Assembly (NCBI GenBank): GCA_025358195.1
Contig: JANYKP010000059.1
Coordinates: 1-36,046, forward strand
Direction: 5' to 3'
DNA length: 36,046 bases
DNA from: Cyclobacteriaceae bacterium
Lineage (GTDB): Bacteria > Bacteroidota > Bacteroidia > Cytophagales > Cyclobacteriaceae
This document shows positions 1 to 7,054 of the stretch, piece after piece (position 1 is the first letter of the stretch; every line of letters begins with the position of its first letter). The position numbers and the translations under genes are program-made. The notes under the pieces were generated by a model, which did not search any database, was not told the origin of the DNA, and saw nothing but the letters and a program-made list of their open reading frames with translations.

Positions 1-26
1 CTTTCTCCTTTTTTCATTTATTTTCC

Positions 27-34
27 TACCTTTG
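27..34 (+). promoter_or_regulatory. candidate -7 promoter box upstream of hemD
   Basis: TACCTTTG matches the Bacteroidota -7 consensus TAnnTTTG exactly. It lies about 100 nt before the hemD start preferred here. I see no TTTG -33 element at the usual 17-21 nt spacing, although only 26 nt of upstream sequence are available. The match alone is weak, because an 8-mer with six fixed bases occurs by chance. Confidence 0.3.
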
Positions 35-134
35 TGCTTCGGAAATTATTCCGCTTGTGATCATTATCAAGTTATTCTTTTAACTACCGAAACCGACGTG
101 TGCAGATATGATAGAAACGGTTGTTATTGACAGG

Positions 135-887
135 ATGCGGAAAGTAAAAAGCATTCTCGTCACTCAGGAAGTACCAACGGATCCAACTTCTCCTTACTTC
201 AAAATCGCTGAGAAATATTCGATCAGGGTTGACTTCAGACCTTTCATACAGATTGAGGCTGTGCCTGTGAAAGAATTCCGCAAACAGAAAATTGAAATAC
301 TGAATTACACCGCGATTATCTTCACCAGCCGCAATGCGGTGGATCACTTTTTCATACTCTGCCGGGAACTGAAGATTGAGATGCCTCCTGACATGAAGTA
401 TTTCTGTATCTCCGAACAAACGTCCAATTATCTTCAGAAGTACATCGTCATTCGAAAGAGAAAAATATTTACCGGCCTTAAGGACACACGCGACTTACTG
501 GAGATCATTAAGAAGCATAAGAACGAAAAGTTCCTTTTCCCCTGCTCGGATATTCGCAAAAATGACATTCCTGATTTTCTGCGGGAGAATAGTTACCATT
601 TTAGTGAAGCGATCACGCATCATACGGTGGCCGCAAATCTTTCTGATCTGAAAGAAGTTTTCTACGATATACTAGCTTTTTTCAGCCCTTCCGGAATACA
701 CTCACTTTATACCAACTTCCCGGATTTCAAGCAAAACAGCACACGTATTGCCGCCTTTGGTCCCGCCACCGCGAAAGCGGTAAGAGATGCTGGTCTGGTC
801 CTTGACATTGAGGCCCCTTTGCCAAATGCCCCGTCAATGACGGGAGCATTGGAGCTCTATATTAAAAAGGTCAACCTTTCTAAATAA
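135..887 (+). CDS. hemD: uroporphyrinogen-III synthase
   Basis: About 250 aa, resembling the Bacteroidota HemD-type proteins. These cyclise and isomerise hydroxymethylbilane to uroporphyrinogen III in tetrapyrrole (heme) synthesis in the cytoplasm. The N-terminus reads KSILVTQ, then a P/SPYF segment, then VDFRPFIQIE, and TAIIFTSRNAVDHFF forms the family's Rossmann-like core. The later FFSPSGIHSL and IAAFGPATAKAV segments match the second lobe. I chose the ATG at 135 because related proteins begin with a charged residue followed directly by the KSILV strand; an in-frame ATG at 108 would add nine residues. No other heme gene is nearby. It precedes porP by 72 nt on the same strand. HemD is poorly conserved in general, so the family call rests on the Bacteroidota-specific pattern. 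Confidence 0.82.
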   Translation: MRKVKSILVTQEVPTDPTSPYFKIAEKYSIRVDFRPFIQIEAVPVKEFRKQKIEILNYTAIIFTSRNAVDHFFILCRELKIEMPPDMKYFCISEQTSNYLQKYIVIRKRKIFTGLKDTRDLLEIIKKHKNEKFLFPCSDIRKNDIPDFLRENSYHFSEAITHHTVAANLSDLKEVFYDILAFFSPSGIHSLYTNFPDFKQNSTRIAAFGPATAKAVRDAGLVLDIEAPLPNAPSMTGALELYIKKVNLSK

Positions 888-930
888 AACAAAAGGATTC
901 TTTCGTTACTTCGCTGGCAGAGTTTATAAG

Positions 931-942
931 TTCAAATTTGAA
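931..942. promoter_or_regulatory. 12-bp perfect palindrome upstream of porP
   Basis: TTCAAATTTGAA is a perfect inverted repeat 17 nt before the GTG start of the porP-like gene. It could be an operator half-site pair or part of a promoter. It is AT-rich and short, so chance is also possible. No exact TAnnTTTG box is visible in this 72-nt gap. Confidence 0.25.
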
Positions 943-959
943 AATCTTGCGAACTGACA

Positions 960-1919
960 GTGAAAAAGATAATACTCCTTTTAACCGTGTTATTATCCTT
1001 TGATGCCCTGGCCCAGCAGGACCCTCAGTTTACGCAATACATGTTCAATTCATTTTATTACAATCCAGCCTTCGCTGGCTCGGAGGGCGTCACCAAAATA
1101 ACCGGACTTTATCGAAGTCAGTGGCTGGGTTACTCGCCCACCTACGGAGACGGTGGCGCGCCAACGACACAGATACTGAGTGTGCATACGCCGATCGCCA
1201 AGCTCAAGGGTGGTGTAGGAGGTTACATAGTCAATGATAAACTGGGTCCTCTTACTAATTTTGAAGTCCAGGCATCGTACGCGTATTATATAAATGTGAA
1301 GGATGCCAAACTTAGTATTGGCGTACGAGGCGGGATGTTTTCTCAAAAAGTAGATTTTGATTTATATCGGGCGACGGATCAGAATGATCCTTTGCTGGCG
1401 GGAAAATCAGGCAAGGAATCACAAGTCCGACCGGATTTGGCGGTGGGCGCGCTTTATAGAAAGGACAAGTACTACATCGGCATAGGCCTCAATCATCTTA
1501 ACCAATCGAGTTATGATTTCGGCTTGACACAAAACAACCAGCTGAAACGCCACCTTTATGTTACGGGCAGTTACTTTTATGATCTCAATTTTGATGTTCG
1601 GCTGCAATTCGTAACCCTTATCAAGTCGGACTTCACCAAAACCTCCTTTGATGTCGGTGGCCTGGCTTATTTCAAGGTCATTATGTGGGGAGGCCTTTCA
1701 TTCCGGCAATCGGAAGCAGCCATTTTAATTTTGGGATATAGCCTGTTGAAAGATAAATCTTTGAAAGTTGGATATTCATTAGATTACATTGTGAAAGATC
1801 AGCAGGCAAAGCAGCCAACTTCGCATGAATTAATGGTTTCATACAGTTTGCCGGTCAATTCCAGTGGTAGAAAGCCCATTAAAACGCCTCGTTTTAATTA
1901 TGAAAGACCAAAGCGTTAA
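960..1919 (+). CDS. PorP/SprF family type IX secretion outer-membrane protein
   Basis: A 319-aa protein with a cleavable signal peptide (KK start, hydrophobic stretch to about residue 18, ending ALA|QQ). It then carries the family hallmark QDPQFTQYMFN followed by NPAFAGS. The rest alternates short amphipathic strands, as expected for an outer-membrane beta-barrel. PorP/SprF proteins are needed by the T9SS to secrete or anchor particular large adhesins (SprF serves SprB in Flavobacterium). Several paralogues are usual per genome, so the symbol porP is left open. The start codon is GTG. Its position directly upstream of gldKLMN on the same strand matches the porPKLMN order of Porphyromonas gingivalis, and this copy is probably the core T9SS one. 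A hairpin after it may separate its transcript from gldK. Confidence 0.9.
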   Translation: MKKIILLLTVLLSFDALAQQDPQFTQYMFNSFYYNPAFAGSEGVTKITGLYRSQWLGYSPTYGDGGAPTTQILSVHTPIAKLKGGVGGYIVNDKLGPLTNFEVQASYAYYINVKDAKLSIGVRGGMFSQKVDFDLYRATDQNDPLLAGKSGKESQVRPDLAVGALYRKDKYYIGIGLNHLNQSSYDFGLTQNNQLKRHLYVTGSYFYDLNFDVRLQFVTLIKSDFTKTSFDVGGLAYFKVIMWGGLSFRQSEAAILILGYSLLKDKSLKVGYSLDYIVKDQQAKQPTSHELMVSYSLPVNSSGRKPIKTPRFNYERPKR

Positions 1920-1964
1920 TCCTTTTTGCTTGAAGAATGAGCTTTAACTGTCCATTTCCTTCAC

Positions 1965-1990
1965 AAAACCAAAACATTTTTGGGTTTTTT
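1965..1990 (+). terminator. hairpin with T-tract after porP
   Basis: AAAACCAAAA pairs with TTTTGG(G)TTTT around a CAT loop (arms about 1965-1974 and 1978-1988, with one bulged G), and the 3' side runs into a T-rich tract. This resembles a weak, AU-rich intrinsic terminator about 50 nt past the porP stop. It may only partly stop transcription before gldK. Confidence 0.4.
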
Positions 1991-2099
1991 GAAGATTTTA
2001 CTGAATTTGGGAACTCTATTTTTTGGCAAAGCAGAGGAATGAAATAAATTTATGGTCCGTTCGTTGGACAAAATCCAACTGGGCAATTGACTTAACAAC

Positions 2100-3203
2100 A
2101 TGATTATGAATTTAAAGGTGACATCAAAAAGTCTAGGTTATGTGGCGCTGGCAACCATCTGTTTGTCAATTGCGGGTTGCGGCTTGCTGGGCATTGGTGG
2201 CAAGAAGGGTGGTGACCAGGGGGAATTGTTGGGGGTTCCCAACCGCGAAGGTTGGGTTATGCCAGGCCTGTATGGTATGGTGCCCATCCCGGCAGGCACA
2301 TTCCACATGGGGCAGGCAGATGAAGACCCTGCATCCACACAAATTAACTTTAACAAGCAAATCACCATCGGGCCATTCTTTATGGATGACACCGAGATCA
2401 CGAACAATGAGTATCGCCAGTTTACAAACTGGTTCCTGGTGGACAATGGAACGATTGAAGGTTTCCCTGCGGTAGACGCTGGGACGTTCAGACAAAAGTA
2501 TTACCCAGATACCACCTGCTGGGTGCGCGATTTTGCACATCACATGGGCGATCCTGTTCAGGACTACTATTATTGGCATCCGGGCTATGATGATTATCCT
2601 GTTGTGGGAATTAACTGGGATGCGGCAGTATTTTTTGGAAAATGGAGAACGGCCTACCTTAATGATTTCCGGAAGACCGTAGGTGAATTTCCAATGCCGG
2701 AATTTCGCCTTCCCTCTGAAGCGGAATGGGAATACGCAGCGCGTGGCGGAAGGGATATGGCAAAATATCCATGGGGTAACCCCTATATCCGTAACTCCAA
2801 AGGTTGTATGCTGGCGAACTTCAAGCCCGGAAGAGGTAACTTCTTCGATGATGGCTTTGCGTACACCTCCCCCGTTAGATCATACTTTGTGAATGATTAC
2901 GGGCTGTTTGATACTTCTGGCAACGTCTCTGAATGGTGTCTTGATGACTTCAATCCGGCCTCTGTGCCTACCGTGTGGGACCTGAACCCTCAATATATTG
3001 ATCCTCGCACAGATCCCGACAATAAGAAATTTAATGCCAAGATTCCCCCTAAGAAAGTTGTTCGTGGTGGTTCATGGAAAGATGTAGCGTATTACTTGGA
3101 AACGGGTACCAGAACCTATGAATTCAAAGACTCTTCGCGTGCTTATATTGGATTCCGTTGTGCCCTGACCCACCTGGGGCGGTCATCCGGGACCGAATTT
3201 TAA
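2100..3203 (+). CDS. gldK: gliding motility / T9SS ring lipoprotein GldK (PorK)
   Basis: A 367-aa lipoprotein with an N-terminal signal and lipobox LSIAGC near residues 22-27. The rest is a formylglycine-generating-enzyme/SUMF1-like fold: PIPAGTFHMG near residue 62, RLPSEAEWEYAARGG near 200, DTSGNVSEWCLDDF near 270 and VVRGGSWKD near 320. GldK/PorK keeps this fold but is not known as a formylglycine enzyme. With GldN/PorN it builds the large ring on the periplasmic face of the outer membrane in the T9SS. An in-frame ATG at 2106 is an equally good start. It opens the gldKLMN run, in the canonical order. Upstream, near 2017-2025, is a TA-TT-TTTTG stretch that resembles a -7 box but is one base too long. 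Confidence 0.95.
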   Translation: MIMNLKVTSKSLGYVALATICLSIAGCGLLGIGGKKGGDQGELLGVPNREGWVMPGLYGMVPIPAGTFHMGQADEDPASTQINFNKQITIGPFFMDDTEITNNEYRQFTNWFLVDNGTIEGFPAVDAGTFRQKYYPDTTCWVRDFAHHMGDPVQDYYYWHPGYDDYPVVGINWDAAVFFGKWRTAYLNDFRKTVGEFPMPEFRLPSEAEWEYAARGGRDMAKYPWGNPYIRNSKGCMLANFKPGRGNFFDDGFAYTSPVRSYFVNDYGLFDTSGNVSEWCLDDFNPASVPTVWDLNPQYIDPRTDPDNKKFNAKIPPKKVVRGGSWKDVAYYLETGTRTYEFKDSSRAYIGFRCALTHLGRSSGTEF

Positions 3204-3211
3204 TAATTGAA

Positions 3212-3238
3212 AACTCGTGCTATCTTTAACTCGTGCTA
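3212..3238 (+). repeat. 11-bp direct repeat in the gldK-gldL gap
   Basis: AACTCGTGCTA occurs at 3212-3222 and again at 3228-3238, separated by five bases, giving a 16-bp period. TATCTTTA, one base away from the TAnnTTTG -7 consensus, spans the junction at 3221-3228. The arrangement could be an operator or promoter for gldL, or a small chance duplication. Confidence 0.45.
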
Positions 3239-3282
3239 ACTCCAAGAAAACGAAAACCTTAAACCCTAAACTTTAAATAACC

Positions 3283-4113
3283 ATGGCAAAGAAAAAAGGC
3301 GGATTCATGCAATTGCTCTATGAAACCATCATGCCCAAGATATATGGAATTGGTGCGGCAGTCGTAATCATAGGTGCTCTCTTCAAAATTCTTCACTTAC
3401 CAGGAGCTAACCTGATGTTAATGATTGGTCTTTCAGTGGAGGCTGGCATTTTCTTCCTTAGCGCATTTGAGCCTAAGCACGAGGACCCAGATTGGTCAAA
3501 GGTTTATCCTGAGTTATCAGAAGAATATGAGGGTCCAGCCAATCAGACCGCTACCCGCATTAGCAATCGCCCGGGAGCAGGAGAATCACCCCTACTTAAG
3601 ATTGATGACATGCTAAAAACCGCCAAGGTTGATCAAAACCTCCTGGATAATCTGGGCAAGGGACTAACGAACCTTGCAACGTCCGCTACGCAAATGAATA
3701 ATCTTTCGAATGCGGCCGTAGCCACAAACGAATATGCGAAGAATGTGCAGGCGGCCTCCGCTTCACTCACAGAGATGAACAAGTCATATGGCTCGGCGAT
3801 GAAAGCCGTTTCAGCAATGGCCGATGCATCCAAAGATACGGGTGAGTATCACGCACAAGTGCAAAAAGTGACAAAGAATCTGGCGGCTCTCAATACCATT
3901 TATGAAATGGAATTGAAGGATGCCGATTCACATGTGAAGAATATGAATAAGTTCTACGAAAGCTTAACAGGTGCAATGCAAGGCCTGTCTTCCGTTGGAG
4001 CCAATACATCAAAATTCACTTCCGAATTGGGTAAGTTGACAGACAATCTCACTTCATTGAATAACGTATACGGAAGTATGTTAACAGCAATGAAAGGTTC
4101 TTCTGCAAAGTAA
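3283..4113 (+). CDS. gldL: T9SS/gliding motor inner-membrane subunit GldL (PorL)
   Basis: A 276-aa protein with two transmembrane helices near residues 17-37 and 43-61. A long cytoplasmic, coiled-coil and Ala/Asn/Thr-rich tail follows. GldL forms a pentameric ring around two GldM helices and converts proton flow into motion. The charged residues known to matter in the family are present: Lys35 in the FKILH motif and Glu53 in IGLSVEA, which line up with K27 and E49 of the Flavobacterium protein. The protein is longer than the Flavobacterium homologue (about 215 aa), and the extra length lies in the tail. The ATG at 3283 starts MAKKKGG, as is typical of the family. It sits between gldK and gldM on the same strand with gaps of 79 and 54 nt. 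Confidence 0.95.
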   Translation: MAKKKGGFMQLLYETIMPKIYGIGAAVVIIGALFKILHLPGANLMLMIGLSVEAGIFFLSAFEPKHEDPDWSKVYPELSEEYEGPANQTATRISNRPGAGESPLLKIDDMLKTAKVDQNLLDNLGKGLTNLATSATQMNNLSNAAVATNEYAKNVQAASASLTEMNKSYGSAMKAVSAMADASKDTGEYHAQVQKVTKNLAALNTIYEMELKDADSHVKNMNKFYESLTGAMQGLSSVGANTSKFTSELGKLTDNLTSLNNVYGSMLTAMKGSSAK

Positions 4114-4167
4114 GGTTGAGTAGCAGTTTAAGGTTGATTCTGATTTAAACTCTAAAACAAATACAAT

Positions 4168-5799
4168 ATGTCAGGCGGTAAGGAAACTCCGAGGCAAAAG
4201 ATGATAGGTATGATGTACCTGGTGCTAACAGCCCTCTTAGCACTTAATGTAAGCAGCACGGTGCTTGAGAAGTTTGCCATTATGAATACCACCCTCATAG
4301 AATTGAGAGATGAAAGTACGTTGACGAACGAAGGGAAGCTGGCAAGGATTTTAAACCAAAAAAGTGATAATCCGCTTGTGAAGGATGCGATGGCAAAAGC
4401 CCAGCAAGTCCGAGACCTTACGAAAGCAACCATTAAATCGTTGGACAGTCTCAAGTCTGTGTTGAGCCAGGAGCATGATGGAACGCCGATCGAAGGCCCT
4501 GAACTGGTGGGCAATACAAACATTGCGGAAGAAAAAATGCTGAATGATAAATCAACACTGGCTCCCGATTACGAAAAGAAGTTGGTCAATTTCAAAGACA
4601 AGCTGGAAGTGCTTTCCGGAAAGAAGTTTAGTAAGCTTAATAAGAAAGCAGAAGACTTTCCTGAATTAGCAGAAAAAGACTCGGAGGGCAACATTGTAAA
4701 GAACGATGACGGCACACCGAAAGTAGAGCACGGTGAGCTTGACTTTATTGAATTCTCCTTTCATGGAAACCCTACGATGTCAGCCATCGCGGGTGTCTCC
4801 CAGATGCAAACGGAAATTTTGGAATATGAAGGGTTAGCACTTGATCGTTTGGATTCAATTGCGGGCTCTAAAAACTTCAACTTTGATAAGGTTGTGCCCA
4901 TGGTAATGGGGCCAAGCATTGTTGCTGTCGGCGCAAAGTACCAGGGACGATTGTTTATGGCGGGCGCCACGTCAGGTGGTCCTCCCCCACAGATGTTCAG
5001 GGATGGAACGGCTTTGACCGTGACGACAGACCCTGAAACCGGTATCAAGATGGCTATGATTGAGTTTTCCGCCAGGGCTGACGGAAGCTTTGATGCAAAT
5101 GGGATGGGTTCTGGGCATTTTAATACTGAAATACGAGTGGAAGGGAAAGACCCGCTTAAGAGAACAATTGACTACAAAGTAGTGGTACCTACGGTCGAGG
5201 TGGTCTCGGGCGCACGACCCTCTGCCTACTTAAATTGCGGTAACCCGATAACATTTAATTGTCCTGTGTTGGGTGAGTCGTACAATCCAAACTTTAGCTC
5301 AGCCGATCAGGTTACCATCATAAAGGGAGACCGTCCAGGGGTTACTACGCTTATTCCCAAGCAGAAAGGTCAGATCAAAGTAGTGGTGACGAATGCAGGA
5401 GTGCCCATCAGCACCAAGGCATTTGACGTGCTGCCGGTTCCGAATCCACACTATGTTGTAAAGGATGATAACGGTAAAGAAATTAATCCGAAAGATGGTG
5501 TGAGCAGCCCGGGAGGACTCCGGGTTTCGGCAGAAGCGGAAACCAACTTTAAGGCGGCATTGAAAGACGACTCAAAGTATCGTATACGCACCATGGAAGT
5601 CTATTGTAAAAAAGGCAACGGGGACCGCCGGTTTACACTCAATCCAACGTCTGAAATCATAGACTTATCTGCGTATAAGTCGCAGTTCCAGCGTGGCGAT
5701 CTTATCGTAATTGATATAAGAACGGTAACCAGGAAAACGTTTACCGGTGATGACGATAAAGTGGATTTCGTTGAAACAAAGTTTATTCCGATAAAATAA
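4168..5799 (+). CDS. gldM: T9SS/gliding motor protein GldM (PorM)
   Basis: A 543-aa protein starting MSGGKETPRQKMIGMMYLV, the family signature. One transmembrane helix spans about residues 11-30 (MIGMMYLVLTALLALNVSS), and the large remainder is periplasmic. GldM dimers pass through the GldL ring and span the periplasm with four domains; the C-terminal domain contacts the GldK/GldN ring. Length agrees with the family (about 510-520 aa, here slightly longer). The charged insertion near residues 160-195 (KAEDFPELAEKDSEGN onward) is probably where the extra residues lie. It is followed by gldN after 10 nt, which implies co-transcription. Confidence 0.95.
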   Translation: MSGGKETPRQKMIGMMYLVLTALLALNVSSTVLEKFAIMNTTLIELRDESTLTNEGKLARILNQKSDNPLVKDAMAKAQQVRDLTKATIKSLDSLKSVLSQEHDGTPIEGPELVGNTNIAEEKMLNDKSTLAPDYEKKLVNFKDKLEVLSGKKFSKLNKKAEDFPELAEKDSEGNIVKNDDGTPKVEHGELDFIEFSFHGNPTMSAIAGVSQMQTEILEYEGLALDRLDSIAGSKNFNFDKVVPMVMGPSIVAVGAKYQGRLFMAGATSGGPPPQMFRDGTALTVTTDPETGIKMAMIEFSARADGSFDANGMGSGHFNTEIRVEGKDPLKRTIDYKVVVPTVEVVSGARPSAYLNCGNPITFNCPVLGESYNPNFSSADQVTIIKGDRPGVTTLIPKQKGQIKVVVTNAGVPISTKAFDVLPVPNPHYVVKDDNGKEINPKDGVSSPGGLRVSAEAETNFKAALKDDSKYRIRTMEVYCKKGNGDRRFTLNPTSEIIDLSAYKSQFQRGDLIVIDIRTVTRKTFTGDDDKVDFVETKFIPIK

Positions 5800-5809
5800 A
5801 TTTAAGGGT

Positions 5810-6895
5810 ATGAGGACCAAGAGGATCGTAGTTGGGTTGGCAATAGTCATGTTCTGTAACATTTGCGTTGCGCAGGATGAGGCGCAAGTGGATCCGAATT
5901 CACTACTCAAGATTCCCAAGTACGAACAAATGTATAAGGTGAGGGTTTGGAGGGCCATCAATCTTCGCGAGAAACAGAACAAGGGATTTTTTGCCAAGCG
6001 CAATGAGATCACCAAATTGATCATGAATGCGGTCAAGTCGGGTGAGTTGTCGGACTTTTATGAAGCGGATCTCGTAACAAAAATTCCAAAGGACAAATTC
6101 CTTTCAGGCCTTTTGTCAAAAGAGGGGGTAGTATTCCCAGAGTGGGTGGCGACGCAAAACTATACGCTCGGTGATAAGTATAGCTATAAGGGCGTCAATT
6201 ACGAAGCGAGCGATGATGCTCCTTCTAAAACACCATCTAACGACTCAAGAAGCTGGAAAAGAACAGGAAAAGGTAAAACCGCATTTGAAGCCTGGAGTGT
6301 TGAAAAAGCCTACAAGATTGGAGATAAAGTGGCTTTTGACGGAACGAATTATGAAACAATAGGAGACGTGCCGGTGATGAACCCCTCGACCGACAAGGAT
6401 CATTGGGCGGTGTCACCGGAAGGAAAGGCGATCAATGTGGAGCCTGCAGACGTATCCAAACTTACTCTTGTGGAGGATGTGATCTTTGATAAGAGGAGGT
6501 CGCGGTTGTACTACGATATGCTTGCCGTTGAGTTAAAGGCCTATATCCCGCTTGATAAGTCAAATCCTGATCCTGAGCAGGATGTTGCAAATGGTAGCTT
6601 TAAATCGCTTGGCTGGTTTCTGTATAAAGACCTCGAAAAAGTGTTCAGAGATCCAACGCACGTAGCCGAAGCCATTTGGTTCAACCGCCAAAACATGGCT
6701 GAAAAGAGAAATTATGCGGATGCGTTCCTGCTGCGCCTTTTCCACTGTACCATTGATAAGGTTGAAAACCCCGATGACGAAACAATATTTGAAACCTACA
6801 ACAACAACCGGCGCCCCTATAAGGAAGCCGTTTGGGCTACCGAGTGGGAAGAAATGAGACTGATGGAGAAAGAGCACAATTTGTGGGAATACTGA
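5810..6895 (+). CDS. gldN: T9SS/gliding protein GldN (PorN) with inserted CBM-like repeats
   Basis: A 361-aa protein with a signal peptide (cleavage near CVAQ, residue 21). The N-terminal part (about 35-105: YKVRVWRAINLREKQN onward) and the C-terminal part (about 205-361: EDVIFDKRRSRLYYDMLAV, AIWFNRQNMAEKRNYADAF, ending HNLWEY) match GldN/PorN, which pairs with GldK in the periplasmic ring. Between them lie two repeats with exactly 50-residue spacing (about 111-152 and 161-202). Both share W-x5-Y-x2-GDK-x4-G-x-NYE...P...PS...W. This pattern resembles the carbohydrate-binding module 5/12 (chitin-binding type 3) fold, although the paired surface tryptophans of true chitin binders are absent. 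I do not recall this insertion from characterised GldN proteins. The gene ends the cluster just before a strong terminator. Confidence 0.92.
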   Translation: MRTKRIVVGLAIVMFCNICVAQDEAQVDPNSLLKIPKYEQMYKVRVWRAINLREKQNKGFFAKRNEITKLIMNAVKSGELSDFYEADLVTKIPKDKFLSGLLSKEGVVFPEWVATQNYTLGDKYSYKGVNYEASDDAPSKTPSNDSRSWKRTGKGKTAFEAWSVEKAYKIGDKVAFDGTNYETIGDVPVMNPSTDKDHWAVSPEGKAINVEPADVSKLTLVEDVIFDKRRSRLYYDMLAVELKAYIPLDKSNPDPEQDVANGSFKSLGWFLYKDLEKVFRDPTHVAEAIWFNRQNMAEKRNYADAFLLRLFHCTIDKVENPDDETIFETYNNNRRPYKEAVWATEWEEMRLMEKEHNLWEY

Positions 6896-6915
6896 TCCCT
6901 ATCTGCTGATATAAG

Positions 6916-6948
6916 AAAATGCCTGGTTTATCCAGGCATTTTTGTTTT
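6916..6948. terminator. bidirectional intrinsic terminator between gldN and uvrC
   Basis: A perfect 11-bp stem, AAAATGCCTGG (6916-6926) and CCAGGCATTTT (6932-6942), encloses the loop TTTAT. On the plus strand it is followed by TTGTTTT, which fits termination of the gldKLMN transcript 20 nt past the gldN stop. On the minus strand the arm leads into TTTTCTTAT, so it can also end the sprE-PBP-uvrC transcript, about 110 nt beyond the uvrC stop. Confidence 0.88.
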
Positions 6949-7054
6949 ACAGAAGGGCTTATCTGAGTTCGATTTGGAATGCAGGAGGGCCATGTAAGAA
7001 TGGACAAAATCAGGCTGAAAAAACAGGCAATGTGAAGCCAGCGTGAGGCACCTT

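Noticed and set aside
2138..2579. Overlapping frames of 102-137 codons on both strands within gldK
   Set aside because: They lie entirely inside a gene with clear SUMF1/GldK motifs, and their translations show no domain or signal pattern.
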